DNA of 43,690 bases from a virus. Positions 16,450 to 23,197 of the stretch are shown in pieces. Numbering within the stretch: the first letter of the stretch is position 1; each line of letters opens with the position of its first letter. Location: the IMG/VR virus record IMGVR_UViG_3300009104_000038, positions 1 through 43,690 of that record. One strand, written 5' to 3'. The notes under the pieces are model-generated. The model did no database searches. It was not told the origin of the DNA and worked only from the letters and a program-made list of their open reading frames with translations. Made by a program: the position numbers and the translations under genes.

Positions 16450-16722
16450 GTGGATGCGTACGGAGCTAGGCGGCTGGTGGCGGCGGTCATTGAACGAGCA
16501 GTCTTTGACCGTCGCCGAGCCGTCGCGCAGGGAATCTTGGACTCCCGCGCCCGCCCTTGCTGCACCTTAACCGCGAAGCAAGCCGAGCAGATTATGTTTT
16601 TGGAGTGTTTCTTCTATAGTGGGGGGCTTGAAGTTGCGCTGGAAGCCGCAGAATTTGACATACCGATTGAAGCAATAAGGAGGAAAAGCAGTGAACCAGA
16701 AGACGGACGAGAGAGAGAATAA
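16450..16722 (+). CDS. Hypothetical protein between ssb and the RecB-type nuclease (90 aa)
   Basis: GTG start at 16450, just after the ssb stop; it overlaps the next gene by 32 bases. The product is helical (RRLVAAVIERAVFDRRRAVA) with a CCTLTAKQAEQIMFLE segment. It is part of the replication operon by spacing, but no family is recognised. Confidence 0.6.
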   Translation: MDAYGARRLVAAVIERAVFDRRRAVAQGILDSRARPCCTLTAKQAEQIMFLECFFYSGGLEVALEAAEFDIPIEAIRRKSSEPEDGRERE

Positions 16723-17764
16723 GCCATCCGCATCAAAGGGAGGCGATTATGAAAAATGCCCCGGCAAGCACCGAATGGAATTGCCCTTTGAGGATGTCAC
16801 CAGCCCCGAAGCCAGTGAAGGCAATGACGTTCATCAGTGGCTGGATGATGAGGACAGTATTGAGCTAACCGGCGAAGCCCTTGAACTAGCCTACCATTGC
16901 AAGGCGCAGCGTGAGATGATTATGGAAATGGTGTTCCCAGATCGGGATCACAACCCCCCTGAAATCCATAAGGAGAAACGAATTTGGTATCGCCGCAAGC
17001 GGTACAGCGGAAAGACGGACTGGATCGCCGTCAGCGGGAGGCGCGGTTTAATTTTAGATTACAAATGCGGGCGCATCCCTGTGCCTGAAGCGCAGTTCAA
17101 TCCGCAACTGCGCTGGTACACCACGCTAGTGGCCCGCGAGTTCAAGCTCGAAGAGGTGGCAGTGTGCATCGTGCAACCTCGCTGCGGCAAACCCAGCCTC
17201 TACACCTACGACAAAGACGGTATCGCCCGTTGCCGCCAGCGTGTGTTGTCTACTTTGCGCCGCATGGAATCGGATAATCCCCGCCTTGTGGCCGGTGAAA
17301 GTCAGTGCCGGTACTGCAAGGCCAAGGCCGTGTGTCCTGAAGTGGCCAAGAAACAATTAGCCATCACCACCCTGCGCGATGTGCAGGAACTTGCACCCTC
17401 CGATTTAGTTAAGGCACTAGATTTAGTGCCGCTCGTTGAGTCCCGCTGCAAGCAGCTTAAAGAGCGGGCCAAGGAAGTGTTACTGCGGGATGAAAGGTTC
17501 CTGCCGGGATATAAGCTCAAGGATGGCAATATCAAGCGCACCATCACCAGTACCTCCGATGTAATGGTGAAGCTAGTGGAGGCAGAGCTTATGAATTACC
17601 AGCAATTTGTTGGCTGCTGCAATGTGTCGATCCCCAAGGTTCAAACGCGGATTGCCAAGAAGATGAACGTAAGCGCAGTCGAGGCCAAGCGCATCTTGGC
17701 TGATTTACTGGGCGACATCCTTACCGAGAAACAACAAGCCCCCAGCGTAGTAAAGGACGATTAG
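16691..17764 (+). CDS. RecB/Cas4-type PD-(D/E)XK exonuclease (DUF2800-like)
   Basis: GTG start at 16691, with AAGGAGG 8 bases upstream. It has 357 aa. Motifs: YEKCPGKHRM near the N-terminus with one Cys, GNDVHQWL (His), SGKTDWIAV and GLILDYKCGR (the D...DxK active site), then QCRYCKAKAVCPE with three Cys about residues 200-212. One early plus three late cysteines is the iron-sulphur cluster pattern of AddB/Cas4-like nucleases. It likely processes DNA ends in recombination-dependent replication, perhaps with the SSB. The family name is from motif memory, not a search. Confidence 0.8.
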   Translation: MNQKTDERENKPSASKGGDYEKCPGKHRMELPFEDVTSPEASEGNDVHQWLDDEDSIELTGEALELAYHCKAQREMIMEMVFPDRDHNPPEIHKEKRIWYRRKRYSGKTDWIAVSGRRGLILDYKCGRIPVPEAQFNPQLRWYTTLVAREFKLEEVAVCIVQPRCGKPSLYTYDKDGIARCRQRVLSTLRRMESDNPRLVAGESQCRYCKAKAVCPEVAKKQLAITTLRDVQELAPSDLVKALDLVPLVESRCKQLKERAKEVLLRDERFLPGYKLKDGNIKRTITSTSDVMVKLVEAELMNYQQFVGCCNVSIPKVQTRIAKKMNVSAVEAKRILADLLGDILTEKQQAPSVVKDD

Positions 17765-17765
17765 C

Positions 17766-18095
17766 ATGAACATGGATGACGACTTTAATGTTTGGTTAAT
17801 TACATGGCCCAATGGGGATCAAACGATTGCTGGGGGTAGCGAGGATTCGGTTCAGCGTTGTGTGGATGAAATCGGATTTGTTCAGCACCCCTCCAAAGCG
17901 AACCACTCATCGAATGATTGCGGGGTAATGGTTCAAATCTTGACCGGAGAAATGACCGATGCGGGTGAGCCTTGGTTTGTGGATTTCAAGGGCGCAAAAC
18001 CTGTGGGCTGGGAGGATTTCAGTGAGAGCATTTTCAATAACAAAGACGAGCTTGTGGGGCTTGAGGCGCAAATTCTAGTGAACGCTGACAAATGA
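17766..18095 (+). CDS. Hypothetical acidic protein (109 aa)
   Basis: It begins one base after the nuclease stop and overlaps the next gene by four bases. MNMDDDFNVWLITWPNGDQT and the later FDFKG-like hydrophobic patches suggest a small alpha-beta fold. No catalytic motif is seen. Its place inside the replication operon is the only functional clue. Confidence 0.7.
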   Translation: MNMDDDFNVWLITWPNGDQTIAGGSEDSVQRCVDEIGFVQHPSKANHSSNDCGVMVQILTGEMTDAGEPWFVDFKGAKPVGWEDFSESIFNNKDELVGLEAQILVNADK

Positions 18096-18967
18096 TCCCT
18101 CCCACCCTATACCGCGTCCGCGCTTGGGACGACCAGTACGAGAATAACCGTTCTCGCGCCGTCTCTGATATGCGGTGGGTTCCGTTACCCAATAACCATG
18201 ACGGGGAAGGTTACTGCTTCGTTATGGCGCAACCCAACGCGGCAGAGATTTATGCCGCTTGGATATTGATCCTACAGGTGTCATCCCGCTGCGATCCAAG
18301 GGGGGTCTTGGTGCGGAACAATGGGCAGCCCCACACCGCCGCCACCCTCGCCGCAAAGACCCGTGGGCGCATCGAATGGTTCGAGGCTGCACTAGAGATT
18401 TTAGCCAGTGAAGATGTGTGCTGGTTGGAGTCGATTGCCCTCCAGCAGCCCTCCCGTGCCCTCCAGCCCTCCAGCCCTCCCACGGGAGGGCGCACTTTTT
18501 GCCCTCCCAGTGACGTTTCAACGGAAGATTGTGACGTTTCAATGGAAGAAAGTGACGCCGAAATCGCAAAAACTGACGAAGAAGGAAAGAAGGAAGGAAG
18601 GAATATAGGAGGGCAAGCCCTCCCACCCAGCGAGGAGGGTGAATCCGAGGGGTTGCTTTTGAGTGTGGAGCGGATTGTGAGCCACCTTAATCGCAAGACG
18701 GGGAGTAACTTTTCGCACGACTCAAAGCACACCATCTCAAAGCTCAAGGCCCGTATGAAAATGGCGGGAGTCACCGAGGAGGGAATCATTCAGATGATCG
18801 ACGCCAAGTGCGCTGAGTGGGGCGGCGACCGGAAATACTCCACCTACCTGCGCCCCAAGACTTTATTCGGCCCGGAAAACTTTGAGAACTATTACGCACA
18901 ACGGCAACCCGCCGCAGCGAACACCTATTCGGCAAGCGGCGCAAAGATGGAAGTCGTTAAGCCATGA
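18092..18967 (+). CDS. Replication initiator-like protein with conserved phage C-terminal domain
   Basis: A 291-residue product. Residues 1-115 look like a winged-helix DNA-binding part (TLAAKTRGRIEWFEAALEIL). Residues about 118-190 are a Pro/Ser/Asp-rich linker. Residues about 192-275 match the conserved phage C-terminal domain family (Phg_2220_C): HLNRKTGSNFSHDSKHTISK, then EWGGDRKYSTYLRPKTLFG and ENF. Such proteins are replisome organisers that bind the phage origin and load helicase. The linker is encoded by highly repeated DNA (18474-18623), reminiscent of lambda O, where the origin lies inside the initiator gene. Confidence 0.75.
   Translation: MIPPTLYRVRAWDDQYENNRSRAVSDMRWVPLPNNHDGEGYCFVMAQPNAAEIYAAWILILQVSSRCDPRGVLVRNNGQPHTAATLAAKTRGRIEWFEAALEILASEDVCWLESIALQQPSRALQPSSPPTGGRTFCPPSDVSTEDCDVSMEESDAEIAKTDEEGKKEGRNIGGQALPPSEEGESEGLLLSVERIVSHLNRKTGSNFSHDSKHTISKLKARMKMAGVTEEGIIQMIDAKCAEWGGDRKYSTYLRPKTLFGPENFENYYAQRQPAAANTYSASGAKMEVVKP
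18474..18623 (+). repeat. Iterons and palindromes: candidate replication origin
   Basis: Three 21-bp direct repeats start GTGACGTTTCAACGGAAGA (18510), GTGACGTTTCAATGGAAGA (18531) and GTGACGCCGAAATCGC (18552); the third is partial. On the left is a palindrome GCCCTCCC-AC-GGGAGGGC (18474-18491) with a third arm GCCCTCCC at 18501-18508. On the right, after a purine-rich A/G tract, is GGAGGGC-AA-GCCCTCC (18608-18623). All are inside the initiator gene and keep its frame. The order of iterons followed by a helically easy tract resembles lambda ori. Binding is inferred. Confidence 0.6.
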
Positions 18968-19065
18968 ACTTCAAGGCCACAACCACTGCTTCAGGCGGCG
19001 ACCTCCTTGCTCGCGATCATAGCCGCGAGATTCAAGCCGCCGGTTGTGGCCTTTTTCACTTTTGA
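18964..19065 (+). CDS. 33-aa ORF coupled to the initiator gene
   Basis: The ATG overlaps the initiator stop as ATGA and the frame stays open for 33 codons (MNFKATTTASGGDLLARDHS at its start). The whole ORF lies within a strong RNA hairpin, so either the peptide or the structure may be the functional element. Translation through the hairpin would melt it, giving possible attenuation. Confidence 0.4.
   Translation: MNFKATTTASGGDLLARDHSREIQAAGCGLFHF
18973..19056 (+). terminator. Long structured hairpin with a terminal T-run
   Basis: The outer stem is perfect over 12 bp (18973-18984 with 19042-19053). Inside are GGCGGC/GCCGCC (18994-18999, 19036-19041) and CTCGCG/CGCGAG (19010-19015, 19024-19029). 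TTTTT begins at 19052. It reads as a terminator with an unusually long structured loop, so it may also act as a structured RNA. Confidence 0.6.
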
Positions 19066-19068
19066 ACT

Positions 19069-19614
19069 ATGGACATCAAAACACCACTGGGCAGGAAAAG
19101 CCTAAAGGACGAGCGCGAAGCTGTTGAGCGGTTCCGCGAATTGCACCCGTCCTTTGGCTGGATGGAGACAGAAAAGGGTCAACCCGCCGCAATGGACGGA
19201 TTCTTTTATACCTATAGCCAAAGCCCAATTGCCAACACTTACACCATGTCGGCAGTGGTGGAAGTGAAGTGCCGCAAGGAATCCCGCGAACATTTCCGCA
19301 CGCACTTCGACAATACATGGCTCATCACGCACCAGAAGCTGGTGGACGGGCAGAAGATCAGCAAACTCTGCCGCATCCCGCTGGTCGGCATTCTTTGGAC
19401 AAAACCAGATCACCATTTGTGCGTGGTCAAACTCACCCGAAAAGACGGCACATTCTGTTTCGACTACGAAGTTCGTGAAACCGAGACACAAGCCTCAGTA
19501 AATGGGGGCCGCGCTCGTCGCGCCAACGCTTTCATTCCACTGCAATACGCAACGGAATATCCATCGCATTACACCGCAAAAACCCAAAACGAAGGAGAAC
19601 TAAATAATGGCTAA
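19069..19614 (+). CDS. PD-(D/E)XK-like nuclease candidate (181 aa)
   Basis: The pattern Asp in PAAMDGFFYTY followed by SAVVEVKCRKE (E-x-K) is the PD-(D/E)XK active-site order. A Gln/Lys-rich helix follows (TWLITHQKLVDGQKISKLC), and the fold looks like a small endonuclease of the resolvase kind. It lies after the origin hairpin and before the DnaA-like gene. It could be a junction or nicking nuclease of replication; family not firmly recognised. ATGG overlap with the next gene (8 bases). Confidence 0.55.
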   Translation: MDIKTPLGRKSLKDEREAVERFRELHPSFGWMETEKGQPAAMDGFFYTYSQSPIANTYTMSAVVEVKCRKESREHFRTHFDNTWLITHQKLVDGQKISKLCRIPLVGILWTKPDHHLCVVKLTRKDGTFCFDYEVRETETQASVNGGRARRANAFIPLQYATEYPSHYTAKTQNEGELNNG

Positions 19615-19927
19615 AGCAACTTCAGAAGCACGAATTAGTAACGCTATTCTGAACCCTTTACTCAATGATATTGAGGAAATAACAGGCGTCACGCGCCATC
19701 AAGTATTAGGTAATCGCCGATACGATCATTACGCATTCGCCCGTTTCATGGTGTACCTAGCCCTCCGCGAGCATGAACACGGATACAGTTTAGCCGTGAT
19801 AGGGCGCACAATGAACCGGGATCACGGCGCAGTGACTCACGGCATCCGAAACATCAAGGCCCGCGCCAAGCTGGATAAGCGTGTACGCAAGCTGTTGGGC
19901 CGTCTCAAGAAGAAAGGTTGGTTATGA
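19607..19927 (+). CDS. Free-standing DnaA domain IV-like DNA-binding protein
   Basis: A 106-residue product. AFARFMVYLALREHEHGYSL and then IGRTMNRDHGAVTHGIRNIK is the DnaA domain IV helix-turn-helix, including the DHxxVxH signature (here DHGAVTHG). There is no AAA+ ATPase domain. It could bind DnaA-box-like sites, either to help phage initiation or to compete with host DnaA. It is translated as part of the run from 19069 and overlaps the following gene as ATGA. Confidence 0.85.
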   Translation: MAKATSEARISNAILNPLLNDIEEITGVTRHQVLGNRRYDHYAFARFMVYLALREHEHGYSLAVIGRTMNRDHGAVTHGIRNIKARAKLDKRVRKLLGRLKKKGWL

Positions 19928-20079
19928 GCGAACTATGGGCAAAGCACTACATTGAATACCTCGACGCAAATTACCTCGACGGCAGCGATGCTGGAAAGAT
20001 TTGCAAAGAGGCAACGGCTTATGCCGACAAGAAAACTAAAGAGGCCGAGGCCGTGGAGGAAGACCATGAAGATTGCTGA
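19924..20079 (+). CDS. Small acidic hypothetical protein (51 aa)
   Basis: ATGA overlap with the DnaA-like gene. The product (MSELWAKHYIEYLDANYLDG at its start) is acidic and helical, ending in a Glu-rich run. It overlaps the next gene by 14 bases. Function unknown. Confidence 0.6.
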   Translation: MSELWAKHYIEYLDANYLDGSDAGKICKEATAYADKKTKEAEAVEEDHEDC

Positions 20080-20353
20080 TATGAAGCCGCGCACGCCTGA
20101 CCAGATACGCGATGAGTCCATTCGCGCTTTCGTTGCGCGGGCAAGAGACAAGTACAACAAAGGCCAAGCGGAACACGGCGGCGTACTCGATGAAAATGTA
20201 AAATGGGAAGACCTTGAGGATGAGATCATCGACCATGTTTTCTATTTCTACTCCAAATGGTTTCAAGTCGAGGAGCAAATCGGCGCACTGGAGCGCGACG
20301 TAGAGTATTGGAAAGGCAAAGCAGAATACTACAAGGAGCTTGCGAGCAGATGA
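20066..20353 (+). CDS. MazG-like small protein candidate (95 aa)
   Basis: Start at ATG 20066 (MKIADMKPRTPDQIRDESI); the longer reading from 19952 overlaps the 51-aa gene. RDKYNKGQAEHGG is followed by WEDLEDEIIDHVFYF, which resembles the acidic ExxE...ExxD metal site of all-alpha MazG-type nucleotide pyrophosphohydrolases. Such enzymes remove NTPs that signal starvation or damage DNA. The C-terminal end is a coiled-coil-like helix. The call is tentative. Confidence 0.5.
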   Translation: MKIADMKPRTPDQIRDESIRAFVARARDKYNKGQAEHGGVLDENVKWEDLEDEIIDHVFYFYSKWFQVEEQIGALERDVEYWKGKAEYYKELASR

Positions 20354-20718
20354 AAAACGGGGGCATTGAACGGGAAAAAAGCGATGCATCGCAATGGTGC
20401 GCCTCGCTGGGGCCAAAACCAGTTGAGTCGCCCAAAGAGGAGCAACCAGCCCCTGCGCCCGCGTGGCCGCCGAAGTGGCTGAGCTTCCTCGGCCCGTATT
20501 CTATTATCCCGCCGCCTCCCGCACCAAAGAAGCCCAAAGAAGCACCGGACGACCTAACCCCAATTCAGCCCCATGTGCTGACACGCGAGAACTGCCATTC
20601 CTACACAGACATCACAACCGAGATGGAAGAGGCGGAATACCTTTGGGACGGCAAGAAACCCGAACACGATCAAGACTTTCACGATTACCATATCAAACAA
20701 AAAGGAAAAAACGCATGA
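20350..20718 (+). CDS. Proline-rich hypothetical protein (122 aa)
   Basis: ATGA coupling with the previous gene fixes the start (MKNGGIEREKSDASQWCAS). A central Pro-rich segment (PAPAWPPKWL; IIPPPPAPKKPK) suggests an unstructured adaptor or linker. The end is acidic and histidine-containing. No family recognised. Confidence 0.6.
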   Translation: MKNGGIEREKSDASQWCASLGPKPVESPKEEQPAPAPAWPPKWLSFLGPYSIIPPPPAPKKPKEAPDDLTPIQPHVLTRENCHSYTDITTEMEEAEYLWDGKKPEHDQDFHDYHIKQKGKNA

Positions 20719-20855
20719 GAGAAGACTACGACTTTGACTCAAGCGAGTTACACGATGATGAAGAACCCTGTGAGTTCTGTCGCGGGAGAGGCTACCTAAC
20801 CGTTGAATCCGATGGAGGCGGGCCAGCTTATCGCTGCCCAGATTGCGAGCAATGA
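20715..20855 (+). CDS. Small DnaJ-type zinc-finger protein (46 aa)
   Basis: ATGA coupling on both ends. CEFCRGRGYL and YRCPDCEQ form the paired CxxC sites of a DnaJ-like zinc knuckle; the N-terminus is acidic. It is too small for chaperone function alone, so it may be a zinc-dependent protein- or nucleic-acid-binding micro-protein. Confidence 0.65.
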   Translation: MREDYDFDSSELHDDEEPCEFCRGRGYLTVESDGGGPAYRCPDCEQ

Positions 20856-21031
20856 GTAAGCGCAAAAAGAAACCCGGTAAGCAGTTTAAGGCGAAGTGGA
20901 CGGACACAGGCAGCCACGCAACGAGGCGCAAGGCGGGGCGAGATCGGTATCACATGGGATATAAGGAAGAAAACGTGGTTATCCCCTACAAATCTTTCTT
21001 CTTCAACAACGATCAAGGCGACCCACAATGA
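20852..21031 (+). CDS. Basic hypothetical protein (59 aa)
   Basis: ATGA coupling fixes the start (MSKRKKKPGKQFKAKW). The N-terminal half is strongly basic and might bind nucleic acid. It shares a four-base overlap with the next gene. No family. Confidence 0.55.
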   Translation: MSKRKKKPGKQFKAKWTDTGSHATRRKAGRDRYHMGYKEENVVIPYKSFFFNNDQGDPQ

Positions 21032-21246
21032 AAACCATTATCCACGTTAACCAGCACATCCTTCGGAAGAACACGAAAGAGGGAACCTCTGACCCATGCC
21101 TGATAGTTAGAACGTACAAGGGTAGCCGCAACGCCAAGTCCATCTCCATCAACGGCCCCAGTAAAGTGGTCTACTCACCACACAAGCCACTGTCCTGCGG
21201 GGCAAGAGCATGGATCGAAACACACGCGGAGGTAATATCCCAATGA
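21028..21246 (+). CDS. Conserved-looking small phage protein (72 aa)
   Basis: MKTIIHVNQHILRKNTKEGT is followed by DPCLIVRTYKGSRNAKSI and GPSKVVYSPHKPLSCGARAW, a compact beta-rich pattern I associate with small phage early proteins. No function is known. Confidence 0.6.
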   Translation: MKTIIHVNQHILRKNTKEGTSDPCLIVRTYKGSRNAKSISINGPSKVVYSPHKPLSCGARAWIETHAEVISQ

Positions 21247-21338
21247 AAGACAAAGACACCCAACTCGTCATCGAACTAACAGTCGCGCTTGGGGCCGGTT
21301 ATCTGCTCTACAGGATGTTTGCCCAGTGCTTCGTGTAA
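21243..21338 (+). CDS. Membrane micro-protein (31 aa)
   Basis: ATGA coupling. A hydrophobic helix ELTVALGAGYLLYRMFA spans the middle. It ends the long coupled cluster that began with the replication genes. Unknown function. Confidence 0.45.
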   Translation: MKDKDTQLVIELTVALGAGYLLYRMFAQCFV

Positions 21339-21414
21339 TGCCCCTTAATGGCCCCAGATTGCCCTGTAAGGCGTTTTAGTGAGTCACCTGTATAACTTGA
21401 GATATATGGCAATA

Positions 21415-21474
21415 GAAGGCTCTCAGCCTTTCATTTTTTACAGCCAATTCCGAAAGCCTCCGTTTTAAGGCTTT
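21415..21474 (+). terminator. Two tandem hairpins after the early operon
   Basis: AAGGCT/AGCCTT (21416-21421, 21425-21430) is followed by T's at 21434-21439. A second stem AAAGCCT/AGGCTTT (21453-21459, 21468-21474) follows. The gap 21339-21530 has no gene. Confidence 0.6.
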
Positions 21475-21530
21475 GTTCCTTGAAATCACAAGCCGCTTCC
21501 CACGCTAGGAAGTGGTGCTAGAATAGCTTC

Positions 21531-21779
21531 ATGGGGGCAAGGGTGAAGCTGCCCAAGGTGGGTAAATTATGCAGGATTCAGTGGCTCGACGCCACCGGAT
21601 TCATTGGGGCAGACATCAGCGAAGTGGAACCGGCGCGATGCCGTACGGTTGGCTGGCTGAAATCCATCAACGAGCATAGCCTTATCCTAGCTACATCGCT
21701 CTATGAAGACGGTGTTGGCGACTTCACTTGCATACCCCTCGGAATGCTAATCGAAGCCAAGGAGATTGATGAAAAATGA
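21531..21779 (+). CDS. Conserved small phage protein (82 aa)
   Basis: It begins a new short run after two hairpins. The pattern VGKLCRIQWLDATGF, then CRTVGWLKS, then LATSLYEDGVGDFTCIPLGM is one I associate with small proteins beside terminase genes. Beta-rich; no known activity. It is not preceded by a clear Shine-Dalgarno. TAGAAT at 21519-21524 lies too close to the start for a normal leader. Confidence 0.65.
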   Translation: MGARVKLPKVGKLCRIQWLDATGFIGADISEVEPARCRTVGWLKSINEHSLILATSLYEDGVGDFTCIPLGMLIEAKEIDEK

Positions 21780-21898
21780 GTTGCCCACCAAACCCACCAG
21801 ACCTGAAAGAATGGATCGCGATGATCCTGATGCTAACCCTAACTGGCCTCGGATGCTTGGGCCTTCTGCTACTATCTGCGTTATGTCAGGGGGATTAA
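21776..21898 (+). CDS. Small single-span membrane protein (40 aa)
   Basis: ATGA coupling with the 82-aa gene. MILMLTLTGLGCLGLLLLSA is a clear hydrophobic segment after a short polar start (MSCPPNPPDLKEW). Possibly a lysis or superinfection-exclusion peptide; this is inference. It is missed if the competing frame from 21766 is chosen. Confidence 0.5.
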   Translation: MSCPPNPPDLKEWIAMILMLTLTGLGCLGLLLLSALCQGD

Positions 21899-21901
21899 CC
21901 C

Positions 21902-22468
21902 CTAACTGGCTACTGTCTCTACGTCAACAGTCGCAGCAGATTCAGCGGATTCCGACTCGCCACTTTGTTTGGCAGCACGCCGCCGCTCCATTTCCTCGCG
22001 ACTGGGAAGTGCGCCCAACACACTGATGTTCACCAGCGGCTTTTCCACGGCAGAGTCAATGCCGTGGTTCTTACGCATTTGATCGTCCCAGACCTTCCAT
22101 GTCTCCGTAGCTTGCTTCAGCGTTTTCCAATCGCCCGCACGCGATGCCACTATGCCGCGCTCTATAAGCGCACCCAAATGATCCCCAGCCTGTAAAACGC
22201 GCTGTTGATGCTCCCCAGCCGCCATAGGCGTTAAGTCGCGAAGCTCCTTTACCTCATCCTTAATCCCTTTGATCTTGGCCTCCTGCTCCGCTTCGGCAGC
22301 ACGTTTCTGAAACTCTTCACGCGCCGCAGCCCATTGATGGTTCGCAGATAGCCGGGAAACATAGCTCAAGCTGATTCCGTACTCATCGCCCATTTCCCGA
22401 AGCGACATATTCGTTGTGACGTACTGCCGCTTCAGAAACTCTTTATCATACTTAACTGTGCCAGCCAT
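21902..22468 (-). CDS. terS: Terminase small subunit-like DNA-binding protein
   Basis: A 188-residue product. N-terminal helix-turn-helix in YDKEFLKRQYVTTNMSLREM followed by GDEYGISLSYVSRLSANHQW matches the DNA-binding end of terminase small subunits. A long charged helical middle and an acidic tail follow. It is alone on the minus strand, about 19 kb from terL, facing the plus-strand operons. It could still act as terS, because phages separate these genes, or be another HTH regulator. Confidence 0.6.
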   Translation of the reverse strand: MAGTVKYDKEFLKRQYVTTNMSLREMGDEYGISLSYVSRLSANHQWAAAREEFQKRAAEAEQEAKIKGIKDEVKELRDLTPMAAGEHQQRVLQAGDHLGALIERGIVASRAGDWKTLKQATETWKVWDDQMRKNHGIDSAVEKPLVNISVLGALPSREEMERRRAAKQSGESESAESAATVDVETVAS

Positions 22469-22792
22469 ATAGGGTCAGTGTAGACGATACAGAAAATTTT
22501 GCACCCCAATAAATATAACACCGCCCCGCCCCGAAGGGGGGCTGCTGGTCGGTTTTCTAGGGTCTGGCCAGCCTAAAAAAAGGATTCTTACCCTGCCAAC
22601 CTAAAGACCGCCCCACAATTTCAGGGATTTATGCAGTTTGTGCCCATTTGTGCCCGCTTCGCAGGCTCCGCCAGCCTTCGTTTTGAGCAGCGCGGCGACT
22701 AAATGCGAATAACTAACGACGGAAGGCGACGCCTCCCATGCCACGACAATGTGGTTCGGGCGATAACGCGCCGCCGCCGTTGTTCTCTGAAA
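22469..22792. other. 324-base gap with GC-rich repeats and GTGCCC sites
   Basis: The gap lies between terS (minus) and the plus-strand 22793 gene. A C-run and G-run (22533-22553) can form a hairpin. GTGCCCATTT/GTGCCCGCTT (22640-22659) are two 10-bp repeats whose minus-strand reading (GGGCACAAAT, AAGCGGGCAC) shares GGGCAC and the 10-bp period with the integrase arm sites. No tRNA or gene is recognised here. The 22703 ATG is rejected as a start. Confidence 0.5.
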
Positions 22793-23074
22793 ATGACTGA
22801 AAACGTAACGCTAACCGCGCCATTTATCCATGCCATCTATGACCTGCAAGCTCGGATTGACAACCTGAAAACAGGCTCTGCGCTGGATGAAAAGATCGCA
22901 GCAGACTACGAGGCTTACCTTGAAGTCCTGCAATCTGGCCGCGTTCCGAAATACTCCGACACGCCAAACGCGCCAGCCTTTGAATCAAACGACAATACCC
23001 CGTTTGAGTTTTGGAAGCTAGAGCGCGAGCTTCGCGAAATTAACGAAATTTCCGAAAGCTTGGCCGCCGCCTAA
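22793..23074 (+). CDS. Small hypothetical helical protein (93 aa)
   Basis: Start at ATG 22793 (MTENVTLTAPFIHAIYDLQA). The longer frame from 22703 is basic and unlike a protein start. The product is acidic and helical, with KLERELREINEISESL at its end. A strong terminator follows 9 bases after the stop, so it is monocistronic or ends an operon. Confidence 0.6.
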   Translation: MTENVTLTAPFIHAIYDLQARIDNLKTGSALDEKIAADYEAYLEVLQSGRVPKYSDTPNAPAFESNDNTPFEFWKLERELREINEISESLAAA

Positions 23075-23082
23075 GTCGCATC

Positions 23083-23107
23083 CCCCGCCGAAAGGCGGGG
23101 TTTTTTT
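23083..23107 (+). terminator. Rho-independent terminator
   Basis: CCCCGCC (23083-23089), GAAA loop and GGCGGGG (23094-23100) are followed by TTTTTTT. It is among the strongest terminators in the window and isolates the antirestriction gene downstream. Confidence 0.9.
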
Positions 23108-23130
23108 ATGCCCGCGCCGCCATCAATTCC

Positions 23131-23197
23131 ACCGAGGCGATGCCCTCATCAGCTAACACCGAGGCGATGCCCTCATCAGCTAACACCGAGGCGATGA
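23131..23197 (+). repeat. 27-bp tandem repeats carrying start codons (locus 1)
   Basis: Two full units beginning ACCGAGGCGATGCCCTCA and one partial unit lie at 23131-23197. Each contains an ATG in the frame of the antirestriction gene (23140, 23167, 23194), so each unit adds nine codons (MPSSANTEA) to its N-terminus. The core is repeated at 24135-24218. Confidence 0.9.

Noticed and set aside
23108-23196. 29-aa ORF in another frame through the 27-bp repeats, ending ATGA at 23194
   Set aside because: It begins inside the terminator T-run with no ribosome site, and its peptide is only a translation of the repeats. It is kept as a remark because the ATGA could favour the 23194 start.
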